The notes below the pieces were generated by a model. That model made no database searches. It saw nothing but the letters and a program-made list of their open reading frames with translations, and was not told the DNA's origin. The position numbers and the translations under genes were made by a program. Below are positions 26,840-35,441 of a DNA stretch of 64,000 nucleotides, in pieces (within the stretch, counting starts at the first letter, position 1; every line of letters starts with the position of its first letter). The stretch is from Actinomycetes bacterium (GTDB lineage Bacteria > Actinomycetota > Acidimicrobiia > Acidimicrobiales > Palsa-688): contig JAKCDU010000013.1 of assembly GCA_021838445.1 (NCBI GenBank), forward strand, positions 20,246 through 84,245. The letters run 5' to 3'.

Positions 26840-27850
26840 GTGGCCACCGTGGAAGTTCCCGACTACGACCTGCCCGACGAGGCGGTGGCTCAGACCCCCG
26901 TGGAGCCCCGCCACGCGGCCCGCCTCCTCGACGCTCTCGACCCCGACCACCCGCCCCTCGACCGGGTCGTCGCCGACCTGCCGGGCCTGCTCAGACCGGG
27001 CGACGTGGTGGTGGTCAACGACTCGCGGGTCATCCCGGCCCGGCTGCCCCTGCGCAAGGGGACCGGGGGAGCGGCCGAGGTGATGCTGCTCGAAGCCGAC
27101 CCCTCGGACCCGCAGAGCTGGGTGGCCCTGGTCCGCCCCGGGCGGCGCCTGCCGCCGGGCACCGTGCTGTACGCGCCGGGCGGCACCGAAGCGGTGGTGG
27201 AGATCGGTGCGCGCCTCGACGAAGACGGCCGCCGCCGGGTCCACTTCCTCAGCCCTCCCGGCGCCGCCATCGACCGCCACGGGGTCATGGCCCTGCCCCC
27301 CTACATCCACGCCCCGCTCGAGCGCCCCGAGCGCTACCAGACGGTCTACGCAGCGCGCCCCGGGTCGGTGGCCGCCCCCACCGCGGGACTGCACCTCACC
27401 GAAGCCGTCCTTCGGGCCATCGAGGCGCGGGGCGCCACTCTGGCCACGCTGGACCTGGAGGTCGGGCTTGGCACGTTCCGTCCCGTCTCCGCCGAGCGGG
27501 CCGAGGATCACGTCATGCACCGCGAGCGCTACCGCATCCCGCCGGCCACCTGGGATGCCTGCCGGTCGGCCCAGCGGGTGGTGGCCATCGGCACCACTAC
27601 GGTGCGGGCCCTCGAGTCGGCGGCACGCACCGGGAAGCTCGAGGCCGACAGCGACCTGTTCATCCAGCCCGGCTTCGACTTCGCGGCGGTCGACGTCCTG
27701 CTCACCAACTTCCACCTGCCCCGCTCGACGCTCCTCCTACTCCTCGAGGCTTTCATCGGGCCCCGCTGGAGAGACCTCTACGGTGACGCCCTGCGGCGGG
27801 GGTACCGGTTCCTCTCCTTCGGTGACGCCATGATCGTGGGGCGCCGGTGA
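26840..27850 (+). CDS. queA: S-adenosylmethionine:tRNA ribosyltransferase-isomerase
   Basis: 336-aa enzyme of queuosine synthesis that moves the AdoMet ribosyl moiety onto preQ1 at tRNA position 34. Family marks: YDLPDEAVAQTPVEPRHAARLL, VVVNDSRVIPARL, GSVAAPTAGLHLTEAVL, DLEVGLGTFRPV, and TNFHLPRSTLLLLLEAFIG near the end. The 115-nt gap before it is C/G-rich without a recognisable site. The start is GTG at 26840. Its stop overlaps the tgt start as GTGA. Confidence 0.95.
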   Translation: MATVEVPDYDLPDEAVAQTPVEPRHAARLLDALDPDHPPLDRVVADLPGLLRPGDVVVVNDSRVIPARLPLRKGTGGAAEVMLLEADPSDPQSWVALVRPGRRLPPGTVLYAPGGTEAVVEIGARLDEDGRRRVHFLSPPGAAIDRHGVMALPPYIHAPLERPERYQTVYAARPGSVAAPTAGLHLTEAVLRAIEARGATLATLDLEVGLGTFRPVSAERAEDHVMHRERYRIPPATWDACRSAQRVVAIGTTTVRALESAARTGKLEADSDLFIQPGFDFAAVDVLLTNFHLPRSTLLLLLEAFIGPRWRDLYGDALRRGYRFLSFGDAMIVGRR

Positions 27851-28959
27851 GAGCCGCCCACCTGGTCGTCGGAGCCACCGACGGGGCGGCGCGGCGGGCC
27901 CGGGTGCACACGGGGCGGGGCTCGTTCGCCACACCGTGCTTCATGCCTGTCGGCACCCGGGGGGCGGTCAAGCTCCTCGACGCCGCCGACCTGGCCGGGC
28001 TCGGGCCGCAGGTGGTGCTGGCCAACACCTACCACCTCATGATGAGACCGGGGACCGACACGGTGCGCGACCTCGGCGGCCTGCACCGCTTCACCGGGTG
28101 GGACGGGCACATGCTGACCGACTCCGGCGGCTACCAGGTCTTCTCCCTGCGGCCGACGGTGGACGACGACGGGGTCACGTTCCGGTCCACCTACGACGGG
28201 TCCCTCCACCGCTTCACCCCCGAGATGGCGGTGGCCGCCCAGGAAGCCATCGGCGCCGACATCCAGATGGTGCTCGACGTGTGCAGCGGGCTGCCCGCGC
28301 CCGACGCGGTGATCCGTCAGGCCCTGGAGCGCACCCTGAATTGGGCGGCGCGGGCCAAGGCGGCCCACACCCGCGACGACCAGAGCCTGTTCGGTATCGT
28401 CCAGGGGGGAACGTCCACCGTCTTGCGGGCCGAGGGCGCGGCCCGGCTGGTCGGGATCGGCTTCGACGGGTACGCCCTCGGCGGGCTGTCGGTCGGCGAG
28501 CCCCTCGAGGAGGCCCTGCCGGCCATGGCCTCCGCCCTGGAGCACCTGCCCACCGACCGCCCCCGCTACCTCATGGGCGTCGGCGACCCGGTGTCGATGG
28601 TCGAGGCGGTAGCTCTCGGCGTGGACATGTTCGACTGCGTCCTGCCCACCCGGCTGGCCCGTCACGGCACGGCGCTGACCAGCGAGGGCCGCGTCCAGCT
28701 CAAGGGCCGCCGCTTCGCCGACCAGCAGGACCCGCTCGACCCGGCCTGCTCCTGCCCGGTGTGCGGGCGCTACAGCGCCGGCTACCTGCGCCACCTGCTC
28801 ACGGTGGGGGAGCCGACCGGCGGAAGGCTGCTCACCATCCACAACCTGAGCTGGCTGCTGGCCCTCGTCGACGCCATCGGCGCGGCCATCACCGCCGGAA
28901 CGTTGTCGGCGTTGCGCAAAAGTGTGGCCGAGGTCTGGAAGTCCCGCCCGCTGCGCTAA
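27847..28959 (+). CDS. tgt: tRNA-guanine transglycosylase
   Basis: 370-aa enzyme inserting preQ1 at the wobble guanine of GUN-anticodon tRNAs. TPCFMPVGTRGAVK, LANTYHLMMRPG, LTDSGGYQVFS with the active-site Asp, DVCSGLPAP and FGIVQGG mark the barrel. The zinc site is CSCPVCGRYSAGYLRHLL. Together with queA it completes the last steps; preQ1 synthesis genes are not in the window. It is coupled to queA by a 4-nt overlap. Confidence 0.96.
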   Translation: MRAAHLVVGATDGAARRARVHTGRGSFATPCFMPVGTRGAVKLLDAADLAGLGPQVVLANTYHLMMRPGTDTVRDLGGLHRFTGWDGHMLTDSGGYQVFSLRPTVDDDGVTFRSTYDGSLHRFTPEMAVAAQEAIGADIQMVLDVCSGLPAPDAVIRQALERTLNWAARAKAAHTRDDQSLFGIVQGGTSTVLRAEGAARLVGIGFDGYALGGLSVGEPLEEALPAMASALEHLPTDRPRYLMGVGDPVSMVEAVALGVDMFDCVLPTRLARHGTALTSEGRVQLKGRRFADQQDPLDPACSCPVCGRYSAGYLRHLLTVGEPTGGRLLTIHNLSWLLALVDAIGAAITAGTLSALRKSVAEVWKSRPLR

Positions 28960-28987
28960 GGTCCACCGGCCCGCCCGTGGCGGACCT
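28959..28987 (+). terminator. Hairpin between tgt and yajC
   Basis: AGGTCC, beginning at the last base of the tgt stop codon, pairs with GGACCT (28982-28987) around a 17-nt GC-rich loop. The following bases are pyrimidine-rich but without a long U-run. It could terminate queA-tgt transcripts or be a leader hairpin of yajC. Confidence 0.3.
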
Positions 28988-28997
28988 CTGTTCTCCT

Positions 28998-29525
28998 ATG
29001 TACATGCACCTGATAATCCTCGCTCAGACCACCACCCCCACCACGGTGGCCAAGAGTTCCAAGAGCAGCGGCTCCTACGTGCCGCTGCTCGTGATCATCG
29101 GCATCTTCGCGTTGGTCTACTTCCTCTTCCTGCGCCCCCGCCAGCAGCGCATGCGTCAGCAGGCCGGTGCCGGCCGCCAGATCGCCGTCGGTGACGAGGT
29201 CATGACCGCCGGGGGGATCTTCGGCACGGTCGTGGCTCTCGATGTCGACGCCGTGGAGGTGGAGGTCGCCCCCGGGGTGGTCATGACGTTCCTGCCGCGG
29301 GCGGTCAGCCTCCGCCAGCAACCCGCTCGGGGTGGGCGCACCGCGGCCGCCCCCACCGACGCCCCCTGGACCTCCGAACCTGACGGGCCCGGTGACACCG
29401 CCGGCCCGCACGACACCGGCGGCCACGACTCCGGCGGCCCTTCCCGAGACGGTGGCGCCGGTCGCTACCGCGCCCCCGGCGAAGGCCCCGCCGAGCCGCC
29501 GCCCGGCGGCACACCCGGAGCCTGA
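28998..29525 (+). CDS. yajC: Preprotein translocase accessory subunit YajC
   Basis: 175-aa single-pass protein partnering SecDF. One membrane segment, YVPLLVIIGIFALVYFLFLRP, is near residues 27-46, then RQQRMRQQAGAGRQIAVGDEVMTAGGIFGTVVAL, the YajC signature. The usual protein is about 100 aa; here residues 105-175 add a Pro/Gly/Asp/Thr-rich tail facing the cytoplasm. The ATG at 28998 is followed two codons later by another ATG. secD starts 3 nt after the stop. Confidence 0.87.
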   Translation: MYMHLIILAQTTTPTTVAKSSKSSGSYVPLLVIIGIFALVYFLFLRPRQQRMRQQAGAGRQIAVGDEVMTAGGIFGTVVALDVDAVEVEVAPGVVMTFLPRAVSLRQQPARGGRTAAAPTDAPWTSEPDGPGDTAGPHDTGGHDSGGPSRDGGAGRYRAPGEGPAEPPPGGTPGA

Positions 29526-29528
29526 TCC

Positions 29529-31250
29529 ATGAGACGTGGCCTGGTCTGGTCCCTCGTCTTCATGTTCGCGGCGGCCGCCGCCTCTCTCGGGGCGACCCTC
29601 GGCCTCGGACACACCCCGCTGCTCGGCCTCGACTTGCGAGGCGGGGTGTCGGTGGTGCTCCAACCGCACGGCACGGCCACCAGCGGGCAGCTCAACCAGG
29701 CCAAGACCATCATCGAGCGCCGGGTCAACGGTCTCGGCGTGAGCAACTCGCAGGTCGCGGTGCAGGGCAACGACGTGGTCATCAACCTGCCCGGGATCAA
29801 GGACGCCCAGCACGCCCTGCAGGCCGTGGGGCAGACGGCTCAGCTGTTCTTCCGGCCCGTGTACTGCGCCATTCCCGCCTACGTCGCCCCCTCCTCGGCC
29901 GGTTCGACCGCCACGACCCGGCCAGCCACCACCCCGACCACCGTGCCGTCCAAGCTCGTCCCGGCCAGCCCCACCACCACGAGCGCCACCACCAAGTCGG
30001 CGGTAGGGGCGGCCCGGTCCCGACCGGCTCTCCTCACCTCGGCGGTGGCCGCCGCCCCGACGACCCTGCCGGGCAGCCCGACCACCCTGCCGGCCAGCCC
30101 CACCACCACGGCGACCAGCCCCACCACGGGGGGAACCACGGCTACCACCACGCCGGCAGGGGCGGTCAGCCAGAGCGACTGCAGCAGCTCCAACTCGTCG
30201 TCGCTGCCCACCACCACACCCGACCAGGACATCCCCACCAGCTCGGTCATCCTGCCCGTCGATCCCAAGGCCTTCCCCCAGAGCCCCACCATCCGCTACG
30301 TCCTGGGACCGGCCGACATGACCGGCAAGGCCGTCTCCGACGCGGCGTCGGTGATCGACACCACCACAGGCCAGTACCAGGTCAACCTGACCCTCACCTC
30401 CAGCGGCGCCACCCAGTTCGACAACATCGCCGCTGCCCGCTACGCCTGCTACAAGCAGAACCCCACCAACCCCCCTCCGTGTAGCCAGGAAGCCTTCGAG
30501 CTCGACGGGACGGTGGAGTCGTCGCCAGACTTCCAGGCGGCGACGTTCAACGGGCAGGTGTCCATCAGCGGCAGCTTCACCAGCAGCCAGGCCTCGTCAC
30601 TGGCCGACGTCCTCAAGTACGGGTCGCTCCCGGTGCGCTTCGTGCCCCAGTCGGTGCAGACGGTCTCGGCCACCATCGGCAAGGACTCCCTGCGGGCCGG
30701 CCTGCTCGCGGGCCTCGGCGGCATCGTCGTCGTGATGCTCTACATGATCCTCTACTACCGGGCCCTCGGCCTGGTGGTGCTGGTCGGCCTCGCCGTGGGC
30801 GGCGCCATCCTCTATTCCATCATCACCGCCCTGGGCCAGGGCAGCAGTCCCTACACTCTCACCCTCGCCGGGGTGACCGGCATCATCGTCTCCATCGGTA
30901 TCACCGTCGACTCCTACGTGGTGTATTTCGAACGGCTGAAAGACGAGGTGCGCGCCGGGCGCTCGGTCCGCCAGTCCACCGAACGGTCCTTCAGCCGGGC
31001 CTTCCGCACCGTGCTGACCGCCGACCTGGTGTCGTTCATGGCGGCCCTCATCCTCTACGTGTTCACCATCGGCGACGTCCGGGGCTTCGCCTTCACCCTC
31101 GGCCTGTCCACCCTGCTCGACGTGTTCACCGCCTTCTTCTTCATCCGGCCGGCGGTGATCTTCGTGGGCCGGCGGCGGGCCTTCACCGAGAACCGGTACC
31201 TCGGTATCTCCCGGTCGTTCGCGGCGCGCTCGGAAGCGGGCTCGCTGTGA
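29529..31250 (+). CDS. secD: Protein translocase subunit SecD
   Basis: 573-aa half of the proton-driven SecDF complex, which pulls secreted proteins across the membrane. The N-terminal segment leads into LGLDLRGGVSVVLQP, the periplasmic P1 domain has IIERRVNGLGVSNSQVAVQG, and a C-terminal block of membrane helices contains YRALGLVVLVGLAVGGAILY and GITVDSYVVYFERLKDE. Unusual is a Thr/Pro/Ala/Ser-rich low-complexity insert at about residues 118-235 (repeats such as SPTTLPASPTTT) within the extracellular domain. secF starts inside the stop (GTGA). Confidence 0.95.
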   Translation: MRRGLVWSLVFMFAAAAASLGATLGLGHTPLLGLDLRGGVSVVLQPHGTATSGQLNQAKTIIERRVNGLGVSNSQVAVQGNDVVINLPGIKDAQHALQAVGQTAQLFFRPVYCAIPAYVAPSSAGSTATTRPATTPTTVPSKLVPASPTTTSATTKSAVGAARSRPALLTSAVAAAPTTLPGSPTTLPASPTTTATSPTTGGTTATTTPAGAVSQSDCSSSNSSSLPTTTPDQDIPTSSVILPVDPKAFPQSPTIRYVLGPADMTGKAVSDAASVIDTTTGQYQVNLTLTSSGATQFDNIAAARYACYKQNPTNPPPCSQEAFELDGTVESSPDFQAATFNGQVSISGSFTSSQASSLADVLKYGSLPVRFVPQSVQTVSATIGKDSLRAGLLAGLGGIVVVMLYMILYYRALGLVVLVGLAVGGAILYSIITALGQGSSPYTLTLAGVTGIIVSIGITVDSYVVYFERLKDEVRAGRSVRQSTERSFSRAFRTVLTADLVSFMAALILYVFTIGDVRGFAFTLGLSTLLDVFTAFFFIRPAVIFVGRRRAFTENRYLGISRSFAARSEAGSL

Positions 31251-32539
31251 CGACCACCGAGCGGCCCAACGCCTTTCGGCGCCTGTTCCGGGGTGAGACC
31301 TCCTTCGACTTCGCCGGTCGCTGGCGGCGGTGGTTCGCCATCTCGGGGCTGGTGATCCTGGCCGGGGTGGTATCGCTCGGCTTCCGGGGACTCAACTTCT
31401 CCATCGACTTCAAGGGCGGCACCGTCTGGGACGTGCCGACCACCGCGTCGGTGGCCACCGCCCGCTCGGTCATCGATGCCGCCGTCCCCGGATTCGGCCA
31501 GTCGGTCGTGCAGCAGCTCACCAACACCCAGACCGGGCAGCGGACCATCCAGGTCGAGGCCGCCGCCAAGTACGTGGGCGACACCGCCACCGTCCAGAAG
31601 GTGACCGACGCGCTGGCCAACATGGCACATGTCAACCCCAACGACGTGCAGCTGAACGAGATCGGCCCGTCGTGGGGTTCCGACATCACCAACAAGGCCG
31701 TCGAGGCGGTGATCATCTTCCTCGTGGCCGTCTCCCTCTACATCTGGCTGCGCTTCGAGGGCAAGATGGCCGTAGCCGCCCTCGGGGCTCTCCTCCACGA
31801 CATCCTGATCACCGCCGGCATCTACTCGCTGTCGGGGTTCCAGGTCAGCCCCGACACGGTGATCGCTTTCCTCACCATCCTCGGGTACTCGCTCTACGAC
31901 ACCATCGTCGTCTTCGACCGGGTCCAGGAGAACACGCGGGGACTCGCCTCGACCAACAAGCTGACCTACAGCGACACCGTCAACCTGTCCATGAACCAGG
32001 TGCTGGCCCGCTCGCTCAACACCTCGCTGGTCGCCATCCTGCCCATCCTCTCCATCCTGGTCATCGGCTCGTGGCTGCTGGGCGCCACCGCCCTCAACGA
32101 CTTCGGCCTGGCCCTCTTCGTCGGGCTCACCACCGGTGCCTACTCGTCCATCTTCATCGCCTCGCCGCTCCTGGCGCTGATGAAGGAGCGCGAGCCCCGC
32201 TACGCCGAGATCCGCCGGCGGCTGGACCAGGGCCGGCCCCGCAAGCTGACCCCGGCCTCCGTCGCCGGGCTCGGCCCCGACGTCTCCGACGCCGACTTCG
32301 ACAGCCCCGCCACCGCCTGGGCCCGCCGCTCCGGGCCGCCCCGCCCCAAACGGCGGGAGGCGCCCGCCGACGGGGGAGACCTGCCCGCCGAGGTGGAGCT
32401 CGGGACCCCGGCCAACGGCCAGGACCGCCCCGACGGCGCCGGAGGGGACCCGGGAGGTATCCCGCTGCGCCGGGACGTGCCGCCGCGCTCGGCCAACCGG
32501 CCCCCGCCCCGACCCCGCAAGAAGGGCCGCCGGCGCTGA
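31247..32539 (+). CDS. secF: Protein translocase subunit SecF
   Basis: 430-aa partner of SecD. RGLNFSIDFKGGTVWDV is the SecF N-terminal signature, QLNEIGPSWGSDITNKAV follows, and ALLHDILITAGIYSL and YSLYDTIVVFDRVQEN are the conserved membrane motifs. The last 100 residues are a Pro/Arg/Gly-rich cytoplasmic tail rarely this long. GTG start, 4-nt overlap with secD. Confidence 0.95.
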   Translation: MTTTERPNAFRRLFRGETSFDFAGRWRRWFAISGLVILAGVVSLGFRGLNFSIDFKGGTVWDVPTTASVATARSVIDAAVPGFGQSVVQQLTNTQTGQRTIQVEAAAKYVGDTATVQKVTDALANMAHVNPNDVQLNEIGPSWGSDITNKAVEAVIIFLVAVSLYIWLRFEGKMAVAALGALLHDILITAGIYSLSGFQVSPDTVIAFLTILGYSLYDTIVVFDRVQENTRGLASTNKLTYSDTVNLSMNQVLARSLNTSLVAILPILSILVIGSWLLGATALNDFGLALFVGLTTGAYSSIFIASPLLALMKEREPRYAEIRRRLDQGRPRKLTPASVAGLGPDVSDADFDSPATAWARRSGPPRPKRREAPADGGDLPAEVELGTPANGQDRPDGAGGDPGGIPLRRDVPPRSANRPPPRPRKKGRRR

Positions 32540-32592
32540 CCGAGGCCGGCGCGCTTTGCCGGGCGATGCCAGAGTTGGCGGCCCGGCGCTAG

Positions 32593-32598
32593 TACCTT
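32593..32598 (+). promoter_or_regulatory. Leaderless-type -10 box of apt
   Basis: TACCTT at 32593-32598 ends 6 nt before the apt ATG, with no Shine-Dalgarno between. The 65-nt gap after secF has no convincing -35 at the usual distance. Confidence 0.4.
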
Positions 32599-32604
32599 GG
32601 TCAT

Positions 32605-33135
32605 ATGGAGGATCACTCCGGATGGCTGAAGAACCTGATCCGGGACATCCCTGACTTCCCGCGGCCCGGGGTCGGCTTCAAGGACATAACCCCGCTGCTG
32701 GCTGACCCCAAAGCCTTTGCCGGCACCGTTGACGCCATGACCGAGCCCTTCCGGGGCCGCGGCGTGGACAAGGTGATCGGCATCGAGGCGCGCGGCTTCA
32801 TCATCGCCGCCCCCGTGGCGCTGGACCTCGGCGCCGGTTTCGTCCCGGTCCGCAAGGCCGGGAAGCTGCCCTGGGAGGTGCACGCCGAGAGCTACGCCCT
32901 CGAGTACGGGGAGGACACCCTCGAGATCCACCTGGACGCGGTGGGGCCCGGCGACCGGGTGCTCATCGTCGACGACGTCCTGGCCACCGGCGGCACGGCC
33001 GGGGCGGTGGCTCGCATGGTCGACCACATGGGCGCCGAACCGGTGGGCTACTCGTTCATCCTCGAACTGGCCTTCCTCGGGGGGCGGGGAAGAATCGGGA
33101 ACCTGGACACGTTTTCCCTGGTGACCTACGAATGA
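32605..33135 (+). CDS. apt: Adenine phosphoribosyltransferase
   Basis: 176-aa purine salvage enzyme joining adenine and PRPP to give [24 protein letters not shown] is the APT N-terminal signature, [13 protein letters not shown] contacts the base, [12 protein letters not shown] is the flexible loop, and [16 protein letters not shown] the PRPP-binding motif. It is placed between secDF and rel, as in mycobacteria, with a 13-nt gap to rel. Confidence 0.96.
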   Translation: MEDHSGWLKNLIRDIPDFPRPGVGFKDITPLLADPKAFAGTVDAMTEPFRGRGVDKVIGIEARGFIIAAPVALDLGAGFVPVRKAGKLPWEVHAESYALEYGEDTLEIHLDAVGPGDRVLIVDDVLATGGTAGAVARMVDHMGAEPVGYSFILELAFLGGRGRIGNLDTFSLVTYE

Positions 33136-33148
33136 GAGCCGTGAACCC

Positions 33149-35401
33149 GTGGCCATGAGCCGGACCAATGACAGCACCAACCGGGCCCGGGCGGTGGTGA
33201 CCGTCGAGCGGGTGCTGCCTTGGCGGAGGCAGGTCCAGACCGCCGACGCGCTGATGCCGCTGCTCACCGCCTTCCGGGGGCGCCACCCCAAGCATCCGTC
33301 GGCCTCCATAGTGCGGGCCTACGAGATGGCCGCCCAGGCCCACCAGGGCCAGCTGCGCAACTCCGGCGAGGCCTACATAAGCCACCCGCTGGCCGTGGCG
33401 ACCATCCTTGCCGGCCTGGGCCTCGACGATGTGACCATCATCTCGGCGCTGTTGCACGACGCCGTCGAGGACACCGCCCTGGGACTCGACGAGATCCAGT
33501 CCGAATTCGGCGCCGACGTGGCGGCCATAGTCGACGGGGTCACCAAGCTCGACCGGGTCCGCTTCGACTCCCGCCAGGCCCAGCAGGCGGCCACCATGCG
33601 CAAGATGCTCGTGGCCATGGCCAAGGACCCCCGGGTCCTGCTCATCAAGCTGGCCGACCGCCTGCACAACATGCAGACCATCGCCGCCATGCCCGAGTGG
33701 AAGCAGAAGCGCTCGGCCCAGGAGACCCTCGACATCTACGCCCCCCTGGCCCACCGCTTCGGTATCCAGGACATCCGCTGGCAACTCGAGGACCTGGCGT
33801 TCGCCGCGCTGCACCCGAGGCGCTACGCCGAGATCGAGCAGATGGTGGCCACCCGGGCGCCCGAACGGGAGATCTACCTGGCCCAGGTGATCGACCACGT
33901 CAACGAGCGGCTGGCCGCGGCCCGTATCACCGCTCAGGTCACCGGCCGGCCGAAGCACCTGTACTCGATCTACGAGAAGATGGTGGTGAAGGGCAAGGAG
34001 TTCGACGAGATCTACGATCTGGTCGGGGTCCGGGTGCTGGTCGAGTCGGTGAAGGACTGCTGGGCCGCCCTCGGGGCCATCCACGGGGCCTGGACCCCGG
34101 TTCCGGGTCGCTTCAAGGACTACATCAACACCCCCAAGTTCAACCTCTACCAGTCGCTGCACACCACAGTGGTCGGACCCCAGGGCAAGGCCCTCGAAGC
34201 CCAGATCCGCACCTACGAGATGCACCGCCGGGCCGAGTGGGGGATCGCCTCGCACTGGGGCTACAAGGAGAAGGCCTCGCCCTCCGACGTGGCGTGGCTG
34301 CAGCGCATCGTCGACTGGTCGGCCGAGAGCACCGACCCCTCCGAGTTCCTCGAGACCCTGAAGCTCGATCTCGACACCGACGAGACCTACGTCTTCACCC
34401 CCAAGGGCGATGTGGTGTCCCTGCCGTTGGAGGCCACGCCCATCGACTTCGCCTACGCCATCCACACCGAGATCGGTCACCGCTGCATCGGGGCCAAGGT
34501 GAACGGGCGGCTGATACCGCTCGACTCCCGCCTGAGCTCGGGCGACACCGTGGAGATCTTCACCTCCAAGGTCCCCTCGGCGGGACCGAGCCGGGACTGG
34601 CTGAAGATTGCGGTGAGCCCCCGGGCCCGGAACAAGATCCGCCAGTGGTTCAGCCGGGAGCGTCGCGAGGACGCCATCGAGACCGGCAAGGAGGAGCTGG
34701 TCAAGGCTCTCCGCAAGGAGGGGCTGCCGGTCCAGCGCCTCACCAACTCATCCCTGCTCATCCAGGTGGCCGAGACCCTCAACTACGCCGACCTCGACGC
34801 CCTGCACGCCGCCGTCGGCGAGAGCCACGTGTCGGCCCAGGCGGTGGCTCAGCGCGTCGCTCGGGAGCTGCGCGGCGGCGACCACGAGGACCAGCTCCCG
34901 AGCACCGCCCGCAAACCCCGTCGCGGCGCCGGCAACCGGCGCGGCGTCGGCGTGCACGTCGAGGGCCTAGACGATGTGATGGTGCGCCTGTCGCGTTGTT
35001 GCACGCCGGTCCCCGGCGACGAGATCATCGGCTTCGTCACCCGCGGTCGGGGGGTCAGCGTGCACCGTAGCGACTGCGCCAACGCCGCGTCGCTGGCCAG
35101 CGGTGACGTGGGGCGGATGATCGAAGTGGAGTGGGACCGTGAGAGCACCGGCAGCTTCGTCGCCGCCATCGAGCTCAAGGCTCTCGACCGCACCCGCCTG
35201 GGCGTCGACGTGTGGAAGGTCATCTCGGACAACCACCTGAACATCCTGCGCAGCGATTCCCTCACCGCCCCCGACCGGGTGAGCCGGATGCGCTTCGAGT
35301 TCGAGCTGGCCGACCCCGCCCACCTCGACTCGCTCCTGTCGGCTCTGAAGCGCATCGACAGCGTCTACGACGCCTACCGGGTGCTGCCCGGCCGGGGGTA
35401 G
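33149..35401 (+). CDS. rel: Bifunctional (p)ppGpp synthetase/hydrolase
   Basis: 750-aa long RelA/SpoT homologue. The HD hydrolase is intact (YISHPLAVATILAGLG, LLHDAVEDT), and the synthetase contains RPKHLYSIYEKM and KFNLYQSLHTTV. The RFKD sequence at about residue 321 is the RxKD form found in bifunctional enzymes rather than ExDD of pure synthetases. A TGS domain lies at about 410-470 (TYVFTPKGDVVSLPLEATPID), then VRLSRCCTPVPGDEIIGFVTRGRGVSVHRSDC (a CC/zinc-finger-like region), and a C-terminal ACT domain. The start is GTG 33149, or ATG 33155 two codons later. Confidence 0.95.
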   Translation: MAMSRTNDSTNRARAVVTVERVLPWRRQVQTADALMPLLTAFRGRHPKHPSASIVRAYEMAAQAHQGQLRNSGEAYISHPLAVATILAGLGLDDVTIISALLHDAVEDTALGLDEIQSEFGADVAAIVDGVTKLDRVRFDSRQAQQAATMRKMLVAMAKDPRVLLIKLADRLHNMQTIAAMPEWKQKRSAQETLDIYAPLAHRFGIQDIRWQLEDLAFAALHPRRYAEIEQMVATRAPEREIYLAQVIDHVNERLAAARITAQVTGRPKHLYSIYEKMVVKGKEFDEIYDLVGVRVLVESVKDCWAALGAIHGAWTPVPGRFKDYINTPKFNLYQSLHTTVVGPQGKALEAQIRTYEMHRRAEWGIASHWGYKEKASPSDVAWLQRIVDWSAESTDPSEFLETLKLDLDTDETYVFTPKGDVVSLPLEATPIDFAYAIHTEIGHRCIGAKVNGRLIPLDSRLSSGDTVEIFTSKVPSAGPSRDWLKIAVSPRARNKIRQWFSRERREDAIETGKEELVKALRKEGLPVQRLTNSSLLIQVAETLNYADLDALHAAVGESHVSAQAVAQRVARELRGGDHEDQLPSTARKPRRGAGNRRGVGVHVEGLDDVMVRLSRCCTPVPGDEIIGFVTRGRGVSVHRSDCANAASLASGDVGRMIEVEWDRESTGSFVAAIELKALDRTRLGVDVWKVISDNHLNILRSDSLTAPDRVSRMRFEFELADPAHLDSLLSALKRIDSVYDAYRVLPGRG

Positions 35402-35426
35402 GACCCGGGCCCGCGGCTCCGGCCGA

Positions 35427-35432
35427 TAGTCT
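35427..35432 (+). promoter_or_regulatory. -10-like box before hisS
   Basis: TAGTCT at 35427-35432 ends 9 nt before the hisS ATG in a 40-nt gap lacking a Shine-Dalgarno. Confidence 0.35.
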
Positions 35433-35441
35433 CGGGCGGCC

